A stretch of DNA of 64,000 nucleotides from Porodaedalea pini (GCA_002794775.1 NBAY01000004.1:1364001-1428000); one strand, 5' to 3'. Positions 20,897 through 33,406 are shown, counted from the first letter of the stretch. Made by a program: numbers and translations. Notes: generated by a model not told the origin, from the sequence alone.

Positions 20897-23800
20897 ATGA
20901 TAACTTCCCTCTCTATTCTTTCCTTGAACGTTCGTCGTTCGGAACCTACTACTGACCTTCTTTTTAAATCACTTTACCAAAGAGGCACCGCGTGCCCGGA
21001 CATCATTTGTTTACAGGAAATCGCCACCATTTCCACTATCATTCCTTCTAAATCGTCTGCTAAAGGGGAACGGCAATTTGTTACTCGCAATTCTGACCCC
21101 TTCATTTGTATACTTCCCCCTCCACCATATATCACTCCACCCACTTGCGCGACTTTCGTACATCCACGCATCGCCCACTTATTCAGTTCCCAACCGAACT
21201 TATCACGATCCATATTTCAGGTCACGATCAGTATCGACCGTGGCCCTTCCCTTTCCCCTATTTATATCTGGAACATTTACAACGCTCCCTCCTCTCATTC
21301 GTTCGAAGACCCTTTCCCCAGTCCTCCATTGTCCGATTCTCATATTTTTCTCGGGGACTTTAACCGACATTCAATTCTTTGGTCTGACCAACGTTTTTCC
21401 CCTTTGTTCTCTTCTTCTGAACCCTTTACGCAGTGGATTGACGATTCCTCATTAGTGATCGCCAACCCCCCAAACACCCCCACTTTCCTTTATCCCCAGG
21501 GATCTTCTACGCTAGACCTAGTCCTATGTTCATCAGACATCTCCCCCCCTATTGTTCAATCCCTCCTTATCGGAGACCCTTCATTTGAATTCCATTCCGA
21601 CCATCTTCCCCTTACCTTTTCTGTTCCCATTTCGTTCAAACCACCCCCAGACACTCACCCCCTTCGCCTTGTCCATAAACGAGACATCCCTTCCTTAATT
21701 TCTGAGTTTCGCGAGTCGCGCTCCTTTTCTTTTGACGCAACAAATATCCACTCTCCTTTTGACATCGACACCATTTTACATTCTTTTTACACGTCGTTTT
21801 CTTCTTTCACAACCCGTTTTTTTGCGAAAACACAAACCCCGGAATTACCATGGACCCCATTCCTGGTGGACCGAGCAATGCAGTCGCGACTATCAAACCC
21901 ATCACGCTGACCCTACGCCGGAGAACCTCTCCCGACTCCATAAGACCCTCTCCGCTGCCAAGTCCTCCTTCTTTGGCGGCTTACTCCAACAGTCTGATCA
22001 TTCGTCCATATGGAGGCGACAACATATCGGTACAGCGCGTCGCCGCCACCCTATCGGCGCCCTTAAGCTCCCTTCTGGCAGCTTTACCGTCAACGAGAGC
22101 GAGAAAGCCGACCTCTTTCGCTCGACATTCTTCCCCGCGCTCCCTCCGGGTCATCACGACTTGCATGCTCTTCCACCAGTAGCCGACATTGAGCTTGTCT
22201 CTGTCAATGAAATCCTACGTGCCCTAAAAGGCACCGATGACGCGACTTCACCTGGAGTTAACTGTTTTTCTTACCTCCATTTAAAGCATTTCATCGAACT
22301 TGAACCGTCATTCTTTTCTCAAATATTTTCCGCTTGTCTTTCTTTCGGTTACTTCCCTCTATCTTTCAAACATTCTATCGTTACATTCATTCCTAAACCA
22401 AAATGTTCCGACTTCTCTCTCCCTCGTTCTTTTCGCCCTATTGCCCTGGTTGATACCATGGGTAAATTATTCGAACGTATTCTCTTCAACCGTCTCCAAG
22501 TTATATTCGAACAACGCTCCCTTATTCCTTCATCACAGCACGGTTGTCGGAAAGCTTTATCCGCGCTTACAGCCTGCTACGAACTTTTACATTTAAACAA
22601 CTTCCAGCCCCTCATTTCTTCTCTTTTTTCCAGTGCCCCTGGCCTCGGACCATATGAACCCAAACAACGTCGGTTGCTGACCTCCGTGGTTACCATCGAC
22701 ATCCAAGGCTTTTTTGACAATATTTCTCACCCTTTACTCATTGACCGGTTGACCCGGTCCCTTATTCATCCCAACCTCATCAATTGTGTTTCCCATTGGA
22801 TGCACGATCGCCCTATTTCATTACACTTCAATCAATATTTTTCCGATACTTTCACCAAGCCCAATAGGGGCGTCCCGCAAGGGTCCCCCCTTTCCCCTTT
22901 AATTTCTATCTTCGCGGCAGCACCAGCCATCGAAGCTTATAACAAATGTTTCCCTTTTAATCGTCCTCTTCTTGCTTACATGGACGACCATCTCCTAGCC
23001 GCTCGCTCTTTGAGTATGCGGACCAACCTCATTCGTCTGCGGAACCAATACCGCTTCCTTTCTCTTCAATTCGCGCAACTAGGTCTTTCTATTGACCCTG
23101 ATTCTGTCGAACTCATTCATTTTACCCCTTCTCCTAATAAAAATACGTCCTTTCCAACTCAACCTGAACATCAACCTTCTCTTATTTTATCCCCTTCGCA
23201 CATTATCCCCCCCCGGTCATATATTACATGGCTCGGTGTCATATTTCAACATCATTTACACCCCACTTTACACCTTCAGTCCCGCGCCAACAAGGCGCTT
23301 TCCACTCTTTCACAACGATCCTTTTTATTTAATTCCTCGAACGGGTCTTATCTTGAATATGCCCGTCTTCTTTACTTCAACCTTATTCGCTCTGTCGCCG
23401 TTTACGGCGCTCAGCTCTTTCCCGAATCCCCTTCTGTTAGTTCTATTTTATCTCCTGTTCAACATCGCGCTCTCTCTTTAATCCTGTCCCGCAGCGTCAA
23501 CAAAGACGCCGCAGGCTCTCTACTTTCTATTCCTCCTATTGATCTCTTCGTCGAATACCAAGCCAAACGTTTCATCACTTCTTATATATCCTCTTCTCGT
23601 CCCTCTTTACCTCCTTCATCGGACATTCGCAATTTACTTCCTCTCAATATTACCATTCCCAACACAAACCTTTATCCCCTTATTCCTCCTATTCACTCCC
23701 GCCTTTCTCTTGTACCAATTACTTCGCGCAAAGACAGTTATCGTACGCGCCAAACATTCTTACGTCTCTTCAATCATCCCCCTCCTTTCCAATACTTTCT

Positions 23801-24718
23801 ATTTACTGACGGCTCCGTCATCGAGCAGGATAACGTGCTAACTGGCGGACACGGATTCTCTATCATGCATAATCGGCGCGAACTCGCATCCTTTGCGTCC
23901 GGTGCACATACCCACAGTAACATCCTATACGAGGAGCAACAGTCTATCATAGCTGGCATTTCGCGCTTCACATCCCTATTAGCGCAGTGCACCCACCCCA
24001 CGCACCTATGCGTCGCTACAGACTCTGCAAACTGTGCACGCCTCATCTTTTCAGACGACCCTTCCCATGCGGCCTTCATCACAGCCGTTCGCAGACTTTG
24101 CGGTATTTATCTATCTACCCATCACCCAGCATCCACCGTCTCCATACAGTGGGTGCCTTCCCATATGGTAACTCGCGCGCAGACCAGCTCGCAGCCCAAG
24201 CCTCACGCTCACAGCATAAAAGTTTAGCGCCCGACACATTACCCAATCTACACGCGCGATTTTCCGCCGACCTTCTGGCCAAATGGCGGAACCGTGTCCT
24301 TAATCTTCGACACCATCGCAGTGTTATTACCGCACCATTTATCCTTTACCCAAGGCGCCAACTACGGCCCTTTCTGCGTCTTAACCCTGAGAAGCACGTC
24401 CCTCGGCACCTCCAGTCGAGAGCAGCGGGTATTCTCCTCAACTCGCACCAAATGCATGATCGAAACCTGTCCAGCCGTTGCCCGGATCCATCCTGTACGA
24501 AACATGACGTCCGCCACATTCTTAACGTTTGCCCATATTTCTCTCAAATACGTCGTCAATATTTTCAAAAGACACAGCTACCTTTCCAATTTTCCAATTG
24601 GTTCGCTCCGTCCAATTTTATGCTTCTAATCCAATTCGCATATTTTTCTTTTCGACGCCCGCCCGACGCAATGCCTTTTTATTCAGACCTACCACACGAT
24701 CTTTACACACTTATATAA
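20897..24718 (+). pseudogene. LINE ORF2 (endonuclease, reverse transcriptase, RNase H), disrupted
   Basis: The endonuclease domain opens with SLSILSLNVRRSE and has CLQEI, the catalytic block IFLGDFNRHSILW and HSDHLPL, as in exonuclease/endonuclease/phosphatase proteins. A frameshift near 21850-21870 moves reading into the reverse transcriptase frame. That frame carries SFRPIALVDTMGKLFERI, TIDIQGFFDNISH, GVPQGSPLSPL and the active site AYMDDHLL. RNase H follows, with FLFTDGS, EEQQSIIAGI and ATDSANCARL. A second frameshift near 24165-24172 is needed between WVPSH and GNSRADQLAAQAS. The C-terminus ends with a Cys/His knuckle (CPDPSCTKHDVRHILNVC). The ORF2 start abuts the ORF1 stop, which suggests termination-reinitiation. 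Confidence 0.88.
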
Positions 24719-24873
24719 TCACCCTTTCTAACTCCTAAACACCACCATTATCACTTGTATTCACGATGTCATGCATTTGGACACTACGATCCGTTTCACT
24801 TTCTTTCTCTTTCCCATTCTTTCTGCTTTGTTTCGCTTGTAGTGTGTAGTGCTAAGTAGTGCAACCTTATAAA

Positions 24874-24884
24874 ATGGTGGTCAC
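24874..24884. repeat. LINE target-site duplication, right copy
   Basis: Exact copy of the 11-mer ATGGTGGTCAC found at 18572-18582. It lies 273 bp upstream of the sedolisin start codon, so the element sits in or beside that promoter. Confidence 0.85.
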
Positions 24885-25157
24885 GTTCTGACAGAGTGAT
24901 TAGCGTTAGACAATTGCTGTGCGACGCGTCTCGCGACGAGAGGATGCTATGTCATATCGCACGATCATCCTTCTTCTCTTCTTCCATCCACATGGCTCCA
25001 GTTCGCCTCATGAGGCTCACAATGCTTCCCAGCCTGTTCTCCCTGGAAATGCCAGCCTATAAAGGTGCCAGCCCGTTTCGTTTGCAGCTAGCCCAAGCTG
25101 GGTTGCCAGCGAGCTCGCCCTGCACTCGTCGTCTCCGCTCTGCTTCCGATCTGAACG

Positions 25158-27887
25158 ATGTCTACGTCCCGTCTCGCCCTCTGGGCGCTCCTGGCGCTGC
25201 TCGCCGTCACGCTCGCGACACCACTCGACAGGCGGTGGGATGATTTCGAGCTCAAGCACGCATGGGTAGACGTCCCGCGCGGCTGGACCGTCCACACCCT
25301 CGCCGCCCCGCCGGACCACATGCTGGAGATGCGCATCGGGCTCAAGCAGGACAGATTTGAACAGCTTGTTGAGGAACTATACCAGGTTAGCGATCCGAAG
25401 CATGAACGGTACGCATACAGTCTGCATTCAACTAGGAACTTTGTGCTGAGAAAGGCTTGGTAGATATGGTGCGCATCTGTCGAAGGAAGACGTCGAGAAA
25501 CTTGTTGCGCCTCATGAGGAGAGCGGTGAGTAGTCGGCTCTATATGATGTTTTGAAATAGCATGGATGTGACTCGAAATCTTACGGGCACATAATAATGC
25601 TGCGCTTTCTGCAGCAGTCTCGCATCGGTCGCACATAGAGACGTGCTGCGGTCGAATTTTATCGTCATAATGCATAAATGCGATTATGCATGGGATCTTG
25701 TCAATGACATCCGGCCATCCCACCCAATATGTATTGTCATACTGCATAAACTTCGTAATGCATTAGAGATGGTCTTATTCCGATATGACAATCTCGACTG
25801 TAATGTCTTTCGAGCCGCTTATGCGTTTCTAGTCTCGAGCTCATAGAGCATATGCTTGAAATACCATCTTATACCTAAACCTTTCATCTTCAAGTTTCAA
25901 TACTGATTTCTCTTCCTAGTAAACGCGGTCGAGGCCTGGCTCGCGCACCACGGCATCGAGCTCGACTCGATACAGCGTTCCCCAGCAGGTGACTGGCTCG
26001 CCCTCTCCGTCCCTGTCTCGCAAGCCGAGCGCATGCTCTCCGCCAAATACAGCGTCTTCCACAACCCGTCCTCAGATGCGTACCTCGTGCGCACGACCGC
26101 GTACTCACTGCCGTCGGAGCTGCATGCGCACGTCAGCGTCGTCGCGCCGACAACGCACTTCGGGCAGATGCGCCGCATGAAGACGACGAGTTTCGTGCGG
26201 CCGAACGCGGCGACGATTAGCGATGAGGAGGCTGCTGCGCAACGCGAGGCGGTTGGGCTCGGATCACTCGCGACGGTGCCGTCGAGCTGTAGCTCGACGA
26301 TCACGCCCACGTGCTTGCGCGCGCTGTACAACACGAGCACGTACACGCCGCAGGCGACGGACACGAACAAGATCGGCGTTGCGGGGTACCTCGACGAGTT
26401 CGCCAACGATGCCGACCTGCAGGTGTGTACAAACGTTAAATAGGCGCTGACTGGGATTAACCTTTACGTTGTGGAACAGACTTTCTTCGCGCGCTTCCGG
26501 ACAGACGCGACGGGTGCGACGTTCACGCACGTGCAGGTCAATGGCGGCGGGAACAACCAGAGCGACCCAGGCGTAGAGGCAAACCTAGACATCCAGTACA
26601 CGGAGGGCATGACGTTCCCGACGCCGAACATCTACTACAGCACGGGCGGCTCGCCGCCGTTCACGCCGGACGACGAAACGCCGACGGACACAAACGAGCC
26701 GTACCTCGACTGGCTGAACTTCATTCTCGGTGTGTCGGACGACGATCTCCCGCAGACGTTCACGACGAGTTATGGCGACGACGAGCAGACAGTGCCTATT
26801 GATTTTGCGCGTTCCGTGTGTTCGCTGTTTGCGCAGCTAGGTGCGCGTGGCGCGAGTATCATGTTCAGCAGTGGAGACGATGGCGTAGGAGGCGGCGAAT
26901 GCCTCACGAACGACGGCACCAATACCGTGCAGTTCCAGCCCAACTTCCCCGCATCTTGTGCGTCTTTCCCTTCTCTCTTCAATGTCCGCATTATTGACTA
27001 AACGATATGATGAAGGTCCCTTCGTCACGACTGTTGGCGGTACAGTCCGCGTCAGTCCCGAAGTAGCGGTCTCCTTCAGCGGCGGGGGCTTCTCCAACTA
27101 CTTCGCGCAGCCGAGCTACCAAGCGGAGGCCGTCTCGACTTTCCTTACCGGTTTGGGCTCGGAGTTCTCGGGCTTGTTCAAGTGTGTACCTCTTGGTTCG
27201 CTCCGCGCGTCTCTAGATACTGACAGCCGACTTTACCCAGTGCGAGCGGAAGAGCATACCCAGACGTCGCTGCGCAGGGTGAAAACGTAAGCGTTCTTAA
27301 GTTGTTCAATGTAATTGGCAGCAAGTGAACAGTGTCTGAACAGTTCCAAGTCGTCATTGGTGGACGCACAGAATCCGTCGCCGGTACCAGTGCCAGTTCT
27401 CCCGTACGTCCTCATCTGCCTTGACGATAAACCAGTCTACAAAAGGCTTTTCCTTTCCCTTTCCTTCAGACGTTCGCAGGCGTGATCAGCCTGCTGAACG
27501 ACTTCCGGATCGCATCGGGCAAGGCACCACTTGGCTTCCTCAACCCCTTGCTCTACTCGACAGGCGTCGCAGGCTTGAACGACATTACCTCCGGCTCAAA
27601 CCCGGGCTGCAACACAAGCGGCTTCACCGCTGGCGCAGGGTGGGATCCCGTACGTATTAGATTAATTTTCGTCTTTTCGTGTTTTACTCGCTTCCTCGTT
27701 CCCCCCGTATCGTCTCTCATCTCTCATACTCCATCTCGTTATCCTATGTGCCTTTCTGGCGGAGCGGAGATGAATCGTGCACTGAGCGCTGAGCGGAGAA
27801 AGCTAATGCGTTTCTTCATTGTTCTAGGTCACTGGGCTCGGGACGCCGGACTTCGGCAAGCTGCAGGCGATCGTTGCGGATGCATGA
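25158..27887 (+). CDS. Secreted sedolisin-family peptidase (S53, tripeptidyl-peptidase/aorsin-like)
   Basis: Nine exons splice in phase: 25158-25408, 25464-25525, 25920-26422, 26480-26957, 27016-27181, 27241-27286, 27344-27403, 27470-27649, 27828-27887, giving 601 aa. A signal peptide ([14 protein letters not shown]) is followed by a pro-domain ([17 protein letters not shown] to about residue 200). The mature catalytic domain shows the sedolisin triad: Glu and Asp in [10 protein letters not shown] (about residue 304), the oxyanion Asp in [11 protein letters not shown] (about 403), and Ser in AGTSASSP (about 518). C-terminal calcium-site residues lie in LNDITSG and GAGWDPVTGLG. These enzymes digest protein at acid pH outside the cell or in vacuoles. 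Intron 2 is 394 nt, far longer than the others. Confidence 0.93.
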
Positions 27888-28570
27888 GCGCCGCCCGTCG
27901 GCGAATGAATCAAGATTGCGGATGTATCCAGCGCTTGTCACCCCTCTGGATTATGGGACGGAATCATTAAAGATAGATTCGTCTCAATGACCGAATCTGT
28001 ACATCATATATCCTTGTTGTATTCTTTGGGTTTAACGTTTTGTTTTGTTTTTGCACTGCGTTTCGGCGTTTGTGTCTGCGTTTGGTGCGTTCTGCATATC
28101 TGACTGGTCGAAATCACATCATTTTTGCGGGGAAAGGTACGGACGATGTTATGTGCGATAAGATTCGAGCATCTGCATCAAAAAAGTCGAGATCGAGGAA
28201 GCAGGAGTTACTTAAAAGTGGGGGGCTTCTGTCCGTGATCGTGATGCGCTCATGCTGTTCCGCATCAGCTCAGCATCACCAAAGCTTGTCCGGAAAACCT
28301 TGGTAAAATAAGGAAGCTATACTTAATCTCCGTACATGGTAAAGGCCTCGCCGGCTAGATTGAGATGGGCTCCTTAGCTGCCGTTGCATGTCCTGAAGGC
28401 AGCTGTTAACCTTAAATTTCAAAGAGGGCCAATCGGTTGCGCGCGGCAGAGAACATAATTATGTTTGATCGGCTGTTTTTTGTTTCATTTTAGGGGATTC
28501 ACGCGCGGGTGCGGACTCGTCGATAATGGAAGAATCAAGAGCAAGGGGTCGTAAGGAAACGAGAGAAGAT
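27888..28570. other. Spacer between convergent sedolisin and TFIIIC genes
   Basis: About 680 bp holding the 3' ends of both transcripts. Open frames lack recognisable motifs. Confidence 0.4.
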
Positions 28571-31500
28571 CTAGAGAATCCGCACGAATCGGTTCCCGCA
28601 GTAGAGGCAACAGCGCGCAGCCTCAAGCAGTTCGTCGACGATCCAGCTCCGACCTGTGTCTGGGATCCATAGGCTGCTCGTGCTTGGCGGCACAGCTGGG
28701 GCAGAGGAAGAAGCTGCTGCTGCTGCCGCGCCCGTGTCAGCGGCGAGATTAAGAACATTGCTGGGGGTACTGGTAGGTTGGCTTTGCGTGCGGGACGACG
28801 GCGAGAGGAAGGCCTTGCGAGTGCACCCTGAACAAGTGCGGACCATGGGGGTCGCGAGCACGAACGATGTGATTGAACACCGCGCTGGACAATCATCAAT
28901 GAAGTCAAGTAGCATAATTGAAGTAAGATGGGAGCCCACCCCATGTATGCCCTTGTGGACAAACTGCAGTAAGCAGGTTTTCGAGCGGGATCGGAGAACG
29001 GCACGCAGGACATGTCTCCGTGAGACCAAATGCCTCCGGCGCGACGTCAATGAACTTGGTTTTAGCAACTTCATTCAACGTCTGTGCCAGAGCCGAAAGG
29101 TCCGGCGGGGAGCCTTCTAGCAGACTTTGGACGATTACACGCATGAGGAATGGGAGGTCTTGCTCTGCCGTGGAAAGAGAAAAAGCGTTGGATTCCTTGG
29201 TTCATTTCTAGCAGCGCTCGGACTCACCAGTCAGGGAGTCAACAACAGCTGTCAGGTGCTTCACGAGGACTTTCATGAAGCGGTGTGAAATGCCGCTCAG
29301 TAGAATCTGTGCTGTCCTGCCAAACTGGTCTCGTATCTCATCACTCGAAGCCATCTTCTAAAGGTCAATAATTATGAATCAACATAAGCCATTCGAAGAT
29401 ATATGCAGGACTAGGCGCACCCAGCAATAATCCGCCACAGCCAGCCGCAAGCGAAGCGAGTGGAAGGCATCCCAGCCATACAAGTCGACGGCAAGGCTTC
29501 TCCTGATTGCTAGCCTAATCTCACTGTTGACTTCGCCCGACCAAGGCGCCATTGCATCGATGGTCTCTGTATAATGTGGGTTGGATGACAGAAGTTCTAA
29601 TACTTGGGGCCAAACGGCATCAAAGGTCTGGCGCTGGCAGAGGTGTAGCAGAACGGGCCGAAGTTTCGATGTCGGAGCATGGCATAAGACTATTGTGCAT
29701 GAACATGAAACGAGATCACCCATATTCACGTTAGCCTTTGTTCTTTGAGCTGTGGTGAAAAAAGAAGACGAGCCTGAATGCGGCCGTTCGAAGGTTTCCG
29801 AGATATAGCGCAGCAACACATCGTGACTGTTTAGATCTTGCCATAACCGCGCCACGACAAACATGCAGGTATGCCTGGCTTCGTTCTTGTACGTGAAGTG
29901 TGTGGGCCGGCAGACCCTGAAGTATTTGTCAGTTGAATGAGCATACACTACGCTAGAAGCTAGTTGATGGCAGGTAAAACGCACTCATGTAACCAAAGGA
30001 TTGTCCCCATTCCGTCGAAGCTGATCGCGCCGCTTATTCTGCCGACATCAGCATGTTGCAGAGCACCGCCCTCCGCCTCCACGAACGTAGAGCGGGCCAA
30101 ATGTGAGAGCTTTGCAGAAGTAAGGACATTATTATTAGCGTTTGCCTCCGTATCAATGGACATGCCGTCCTGCGCCTGTGAAGCAAAATCTAACTTTGGC
30201 GATGTGCATACGTCTTGCACAACATGAAACGAGCCATCAAAGAGCGTCACGATAAGGACATCATTCTCCGAGCCGAAAACCCGACTTAGACCAGAGACAG
30301 GATAGAAGGGTGATGAATCAACGGACGTCTTCTGCATCCGGACTCGAAGTGTGGCTAGGTCTTCTCCAGACGACGCCAATGTATCTGCCTCCGTTGCTAC
30401 AAGATTCACTCGGTAGAAATGGAACAATCCCGGCTTTGCATGAAATAATGTAGGCTAAGGGAAGAGAGGGGGAGAAGGGAGTTACTTGCGTTCAGTAAGT
30501 TGCAAAAAATAATTTGAGTACCTTTTCTCGAGATACCTCCGCACGGTCAACCCATGCTAATGCAGTGATACCTTTGCCGTCTGACTTTGAAGCGCGAGCA
30601 TCAAGCACATCGACATCGGCGTGCGCCACAAAAGTGGGGCCGAATGGCGTTGTAGACGCTGAAGCTTCGAGGCGCTGGCGCACGTATACCATGACAATCG
30701 CGCCATCGGCAACACCACAAGCAAGGTAAGCTTCGCCTGCAAAAAATAGAGAACAATTAAAAATCCACAATCAATCATACAGTTGCCTGACGAAGGGGTG
30801 AAACATGTATTATGGCTCGTTCACTGACTGTGAAAGGGCTGGGACGATCTCCATGGTCCCCAAGCCAGGTGAGTGATCCAATCATCTGCGACGCGAACGA
30901 CGCGAATAGGTTCCAAGCTTTGCTTGCCATCATACCTGCCACATTAATTTAGCACGCTTGTCAACTTAGAAAAGATGAAAGCTAAGATAACAGATAAAAT
31001 GAACAATTCCTTGACTGGGCTTCACGGAGCGACACGTAAGAACTGAAACAGGATCAGAGAAGAAAGGAGATGGAATGCACCTCATAAGTATGATTGATCC
31101 GGCGCGATTCCCCAGCGCAAGTATGGAACCGTCAACAAGGGGATTAGGGTGCGCGCCGAAATCTGCTTGTTGTGACCACGCCATACCTAAAACATATATG
31201 ATGTCAACCAAAATTCACGCAGAGTCATGCATAGCATGGTTTAAAAAAGGGGACACATATACAATTTACTTGAGCCTGAAGTGTTTTTAGGTACAATTTC
31301 CGATCTTGCGATCCTCCATCCTTAGGGGACGGAAGTTCTTTCAGGGTAGATGTGATGTCCTGCGTCTATGCGTCGCATCGACGACGCGTGAGTTCATGCT
31401 TGTCTGATCGGAAAAAGAAAGGGTGATCACTATGTACGTACCTTCGTCCATGCCTCTTTGAGGTGATTTTTTGCTGCGCACCAGAGCGTGAGCTCTAAGT

Positions 31501-32205
31501 TCGTGTTCATGACTACGAGCAAGGAGCTGCGAATGACATCCGCGGATGAGATTGATAAGGCATCGTCAGACAGAGTTTGGTCTAAGCTCCGAATCTCGAG
31601 GTCTGAAACGCCGCGAACACCCACCCGGAGCCCGTTGATACATTGCTAAGATTTCCCGGCGAGACGGCAACCGAGCGCCATGACACGTCTAGAGATCCGA
31701 GGTTTACTGCACCACATCCTGCATATATCGAGTATTCAGTACTTGTATCATCTTAATTTTGTTACACAAGTCAAATTGAGATATAGGTGCAGCAAGGGAG
31801 AGAATGCAGAAACAAGTGTGGGACTTGCCAGACCTTGACTCTCCGAAGCCCAAGAGTGAGAGACAACTCTATCAAGCTCGATTAAATTTCTGTGCCAGCC
31901 TAGGTCCAAGCGAGGATCTCTGCTGCCGCTCCCCCGAAAATTACGTCTGTCGGTCTTTAGGAGCGAGAGATTATCGAAGTTGATGCCCAGGTCTGGAGTC
32001 TGTTGCATGAAGAAATGCATAGAAGAATTAAGTTTACTCCCAGAGACAGCGGTGATTAATGTGGAGATAGTTTCACCAGAATGAACACGGCGCTCTTCGT
32101 GGACACAATTAGTTGACCGTCGCCCGACCATTGTGCACAAGTGATCGAAGGATGCGGGGCTGGAGTGGGCACATTGAGTGCGGAGAAGATTTCGACGTCG
32201 GTCAT
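28571..32205 (-). CDS. TFIIIC subunit with WD40 N-terminus and TFIIIC zinc finger (TFIIIC90/GTF3C4 type)
   Basis: The protein starts MTDVEIFSALNVPTPAPH in exon 32205-32077 and continues from 31999 with TPDLGINFDN, then NLGSLDVSWRSVAVSPG. These are N-terminal WD40 signatures of the TFIIIC delta family. Further WD-like segments are GSILALGNRAGSIILMR (about 31120) and AYLACGVADGAIVMVYVRQ (about 30700). The C-terminus is the TFIIIC zinc-finger domain, with CPACRSPIPLENLLTAVCPQGHTW, RCSITSFVLATPMVRTCSGC and LLEAARCCLYCGNRFV. TFIIIC recruits TFIIIB and RNA polymerase III to tRNA genes in the nucleus. At least eight exons are needed. The passage near 31600 between VSPGNLSN and IRSLDQTLSD requires either a 48-nt intron with an unusual CTCGAG acceptor or a frameshift, so the exact chain there is uncertain. 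Confidence 0.8.
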
Positions 32206-32566
32206 GAGTCCGTCTACTGAGTCTCCCTTGAAACGGAGTGATCGAACTGGAAGGAAGCGGAACCCGGGAGTTGTGGTTGTCTTGAGGGCCTGATGGAGGT
32301 AAAACTAAGACGCGGGAGGTTTTCCCGCAACCTGCAGACCGCTCAATTTCGTACAGTCGTTTCCACAAACTGGAAGTGCTTGTATGAAGGGTGAAATAGG
32401 CTTCACTGGTAAGGGGCTAGGGTTTTGAACCAGACGTGATGCAGGTCTGAGTCCAAGTCACGTTTGACGCGTCGCGACGCGCTTCACTCTAGCATACTTT
32501 CTTATTCCCACGTCGCGCTTCCCTTACGTGCCACCCCTCCGTCTGTGAATTATCGCTTGACGAACG
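32206..32566. promoter_or_regulatory. Divergent promoter of the TFIIIC and Apc13-like genes
   Basis: A 361-bp spacer separates the two start codons. It contains ACGCGT at 32467-32472, embedded in the 12-bp perfect palindrome GCGTCGCGACGC (32469-32480). ACGCGT is the core of the yeast MCB cell-cycle element, which would suit an APC/C subunit; the link is inference only. Confidence 0.5.
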
Positions 32567-33332
32567 ATGACGGTAAGTCGAGATAATCGGAGACAGTCAA
32601 CAATCCCAATGTAACTAATGATTGACTCCCAGGACCTGACTTTCTGCCATCTGCACATGACAAATCGGGATATGCTCATATTCGAGACATTTGAGAATCC
32701 GACAACGTATCTCAGTGGCGAGCTCTCAGACGAAGGTAAGCATCATGATTTACAAGTCGCGATTCGAACGGATCTGAATATGCGATAGAGCTCGAAATTC
32801 CCGCACATGAAGTTCCCCCAAACCCAGACGATTCCGACAGTACGTACACACATAACCATAGTAATCTTGTGCTCCGCCTTACGACACCATTCCAGTCCTC
32901 CCCTCTCAGGTACACCCCTCATATCCGTATGGAAATCCCACAAGCCTCAAGCACCCTGCCAACCGCCCGCGGAAACCGACCGACCCGTCTTCTCGCGCAC
33001 TCTTTTCGGATCTTGCGTACGCTGGTGGCGGAACGAACGGTGCATTGCGCTGGCGCGACCTCGCACTCGACCGACTGCTTCCCGTTGATCATGCACGAGA
33101 GGAGGCTGCGCGTGCGGCGCTTGCGCGCAAAATGGCCAGTGGTGCGAGTCAGAGTAATGGCCCTGCTGCCGGCCAGCCACAGGCTCAGCCGCCGGAGCCC
33201 GGTCAGCAGACTGAAGAGAGTGACGATGACGATGAAGAGGACGACGAGGAGAGTGATGATATGGAAAGCGAAAGTATGGATGACGAAGACGAGGATGAAA
33301 ATGAAAATTTCGAGGCCAGCTACGAAGATTGA
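32567..33332 (+). CDS. APC13: Candidate anaphase-promoting complex subunit 13 (Apc13-like)
   Basis: Four exons (32567-32572, 32633-32735, 32789-32839, 32896-33332) give 198 aa with all phases consistent. The first exon is only ATG ACG. Apc13 features seen are an N-terminal aromatic segment, the acidic-to-basic block SDEELEIPAHEVPPNPDDSD, and the tryptophan motif LRWRDLALDRLLP, which matches the W-x-D-L-A-L core of Apc13 proteins. The C-terminus is Gln/Pro-rich and then strongly acidic (a run of Asp/Glu). Apc13 is a small structural subunit that stabilises the TPR lobe of the APC/C ubiquitin ligase. It is head-to-head with the TFIIIC gene and tail-to-tail with RRP4 (74 bp). The assignment rests on short motifs and should be confirmed by profile search. 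Confidence 0.68.
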
Positions 33333-33406
33333 AATTAATTTCACTACCTACTTGTACTTTTACATATCGTCATCTTTCTTCGCCTGTACTATCACCATAA
33401 CTTTAC

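Larger units (their letters stand above)
18583..24873 (+). mobile_element. Non-LTR retrotransposon (LINE) with endonuclease, RT and RNase H
   Basis: A 6.29-kb element lies between exact 11-bp direct repeats. It has a short 5' leader of about 69 bp, ORF1 (18652-20896), ORF2 beginning directly after the ORF1 stop (TAA then ATG at 20897), and an AT-rich 3' end without a long poly-A tail, closing with CCTTATAAA. The layout is gag-like ORF1 with CCHC knuckles, then apurinic-type endonuclease, reverse transcriptase, RNase H and a terminal Cys/His knuckle. This resembles fungal Tad/I-group elements. The exact clade needs a tree. Full length but disabled: at least one nonsense codon and three frameshifts are visible. 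Confidence 0.92.

Noticed and set aside
32395..32450. tRNA-like segment with GGGTTTTGAACC
   Set aside because: No acceptor or anticodon stem pairs could be formed around it.
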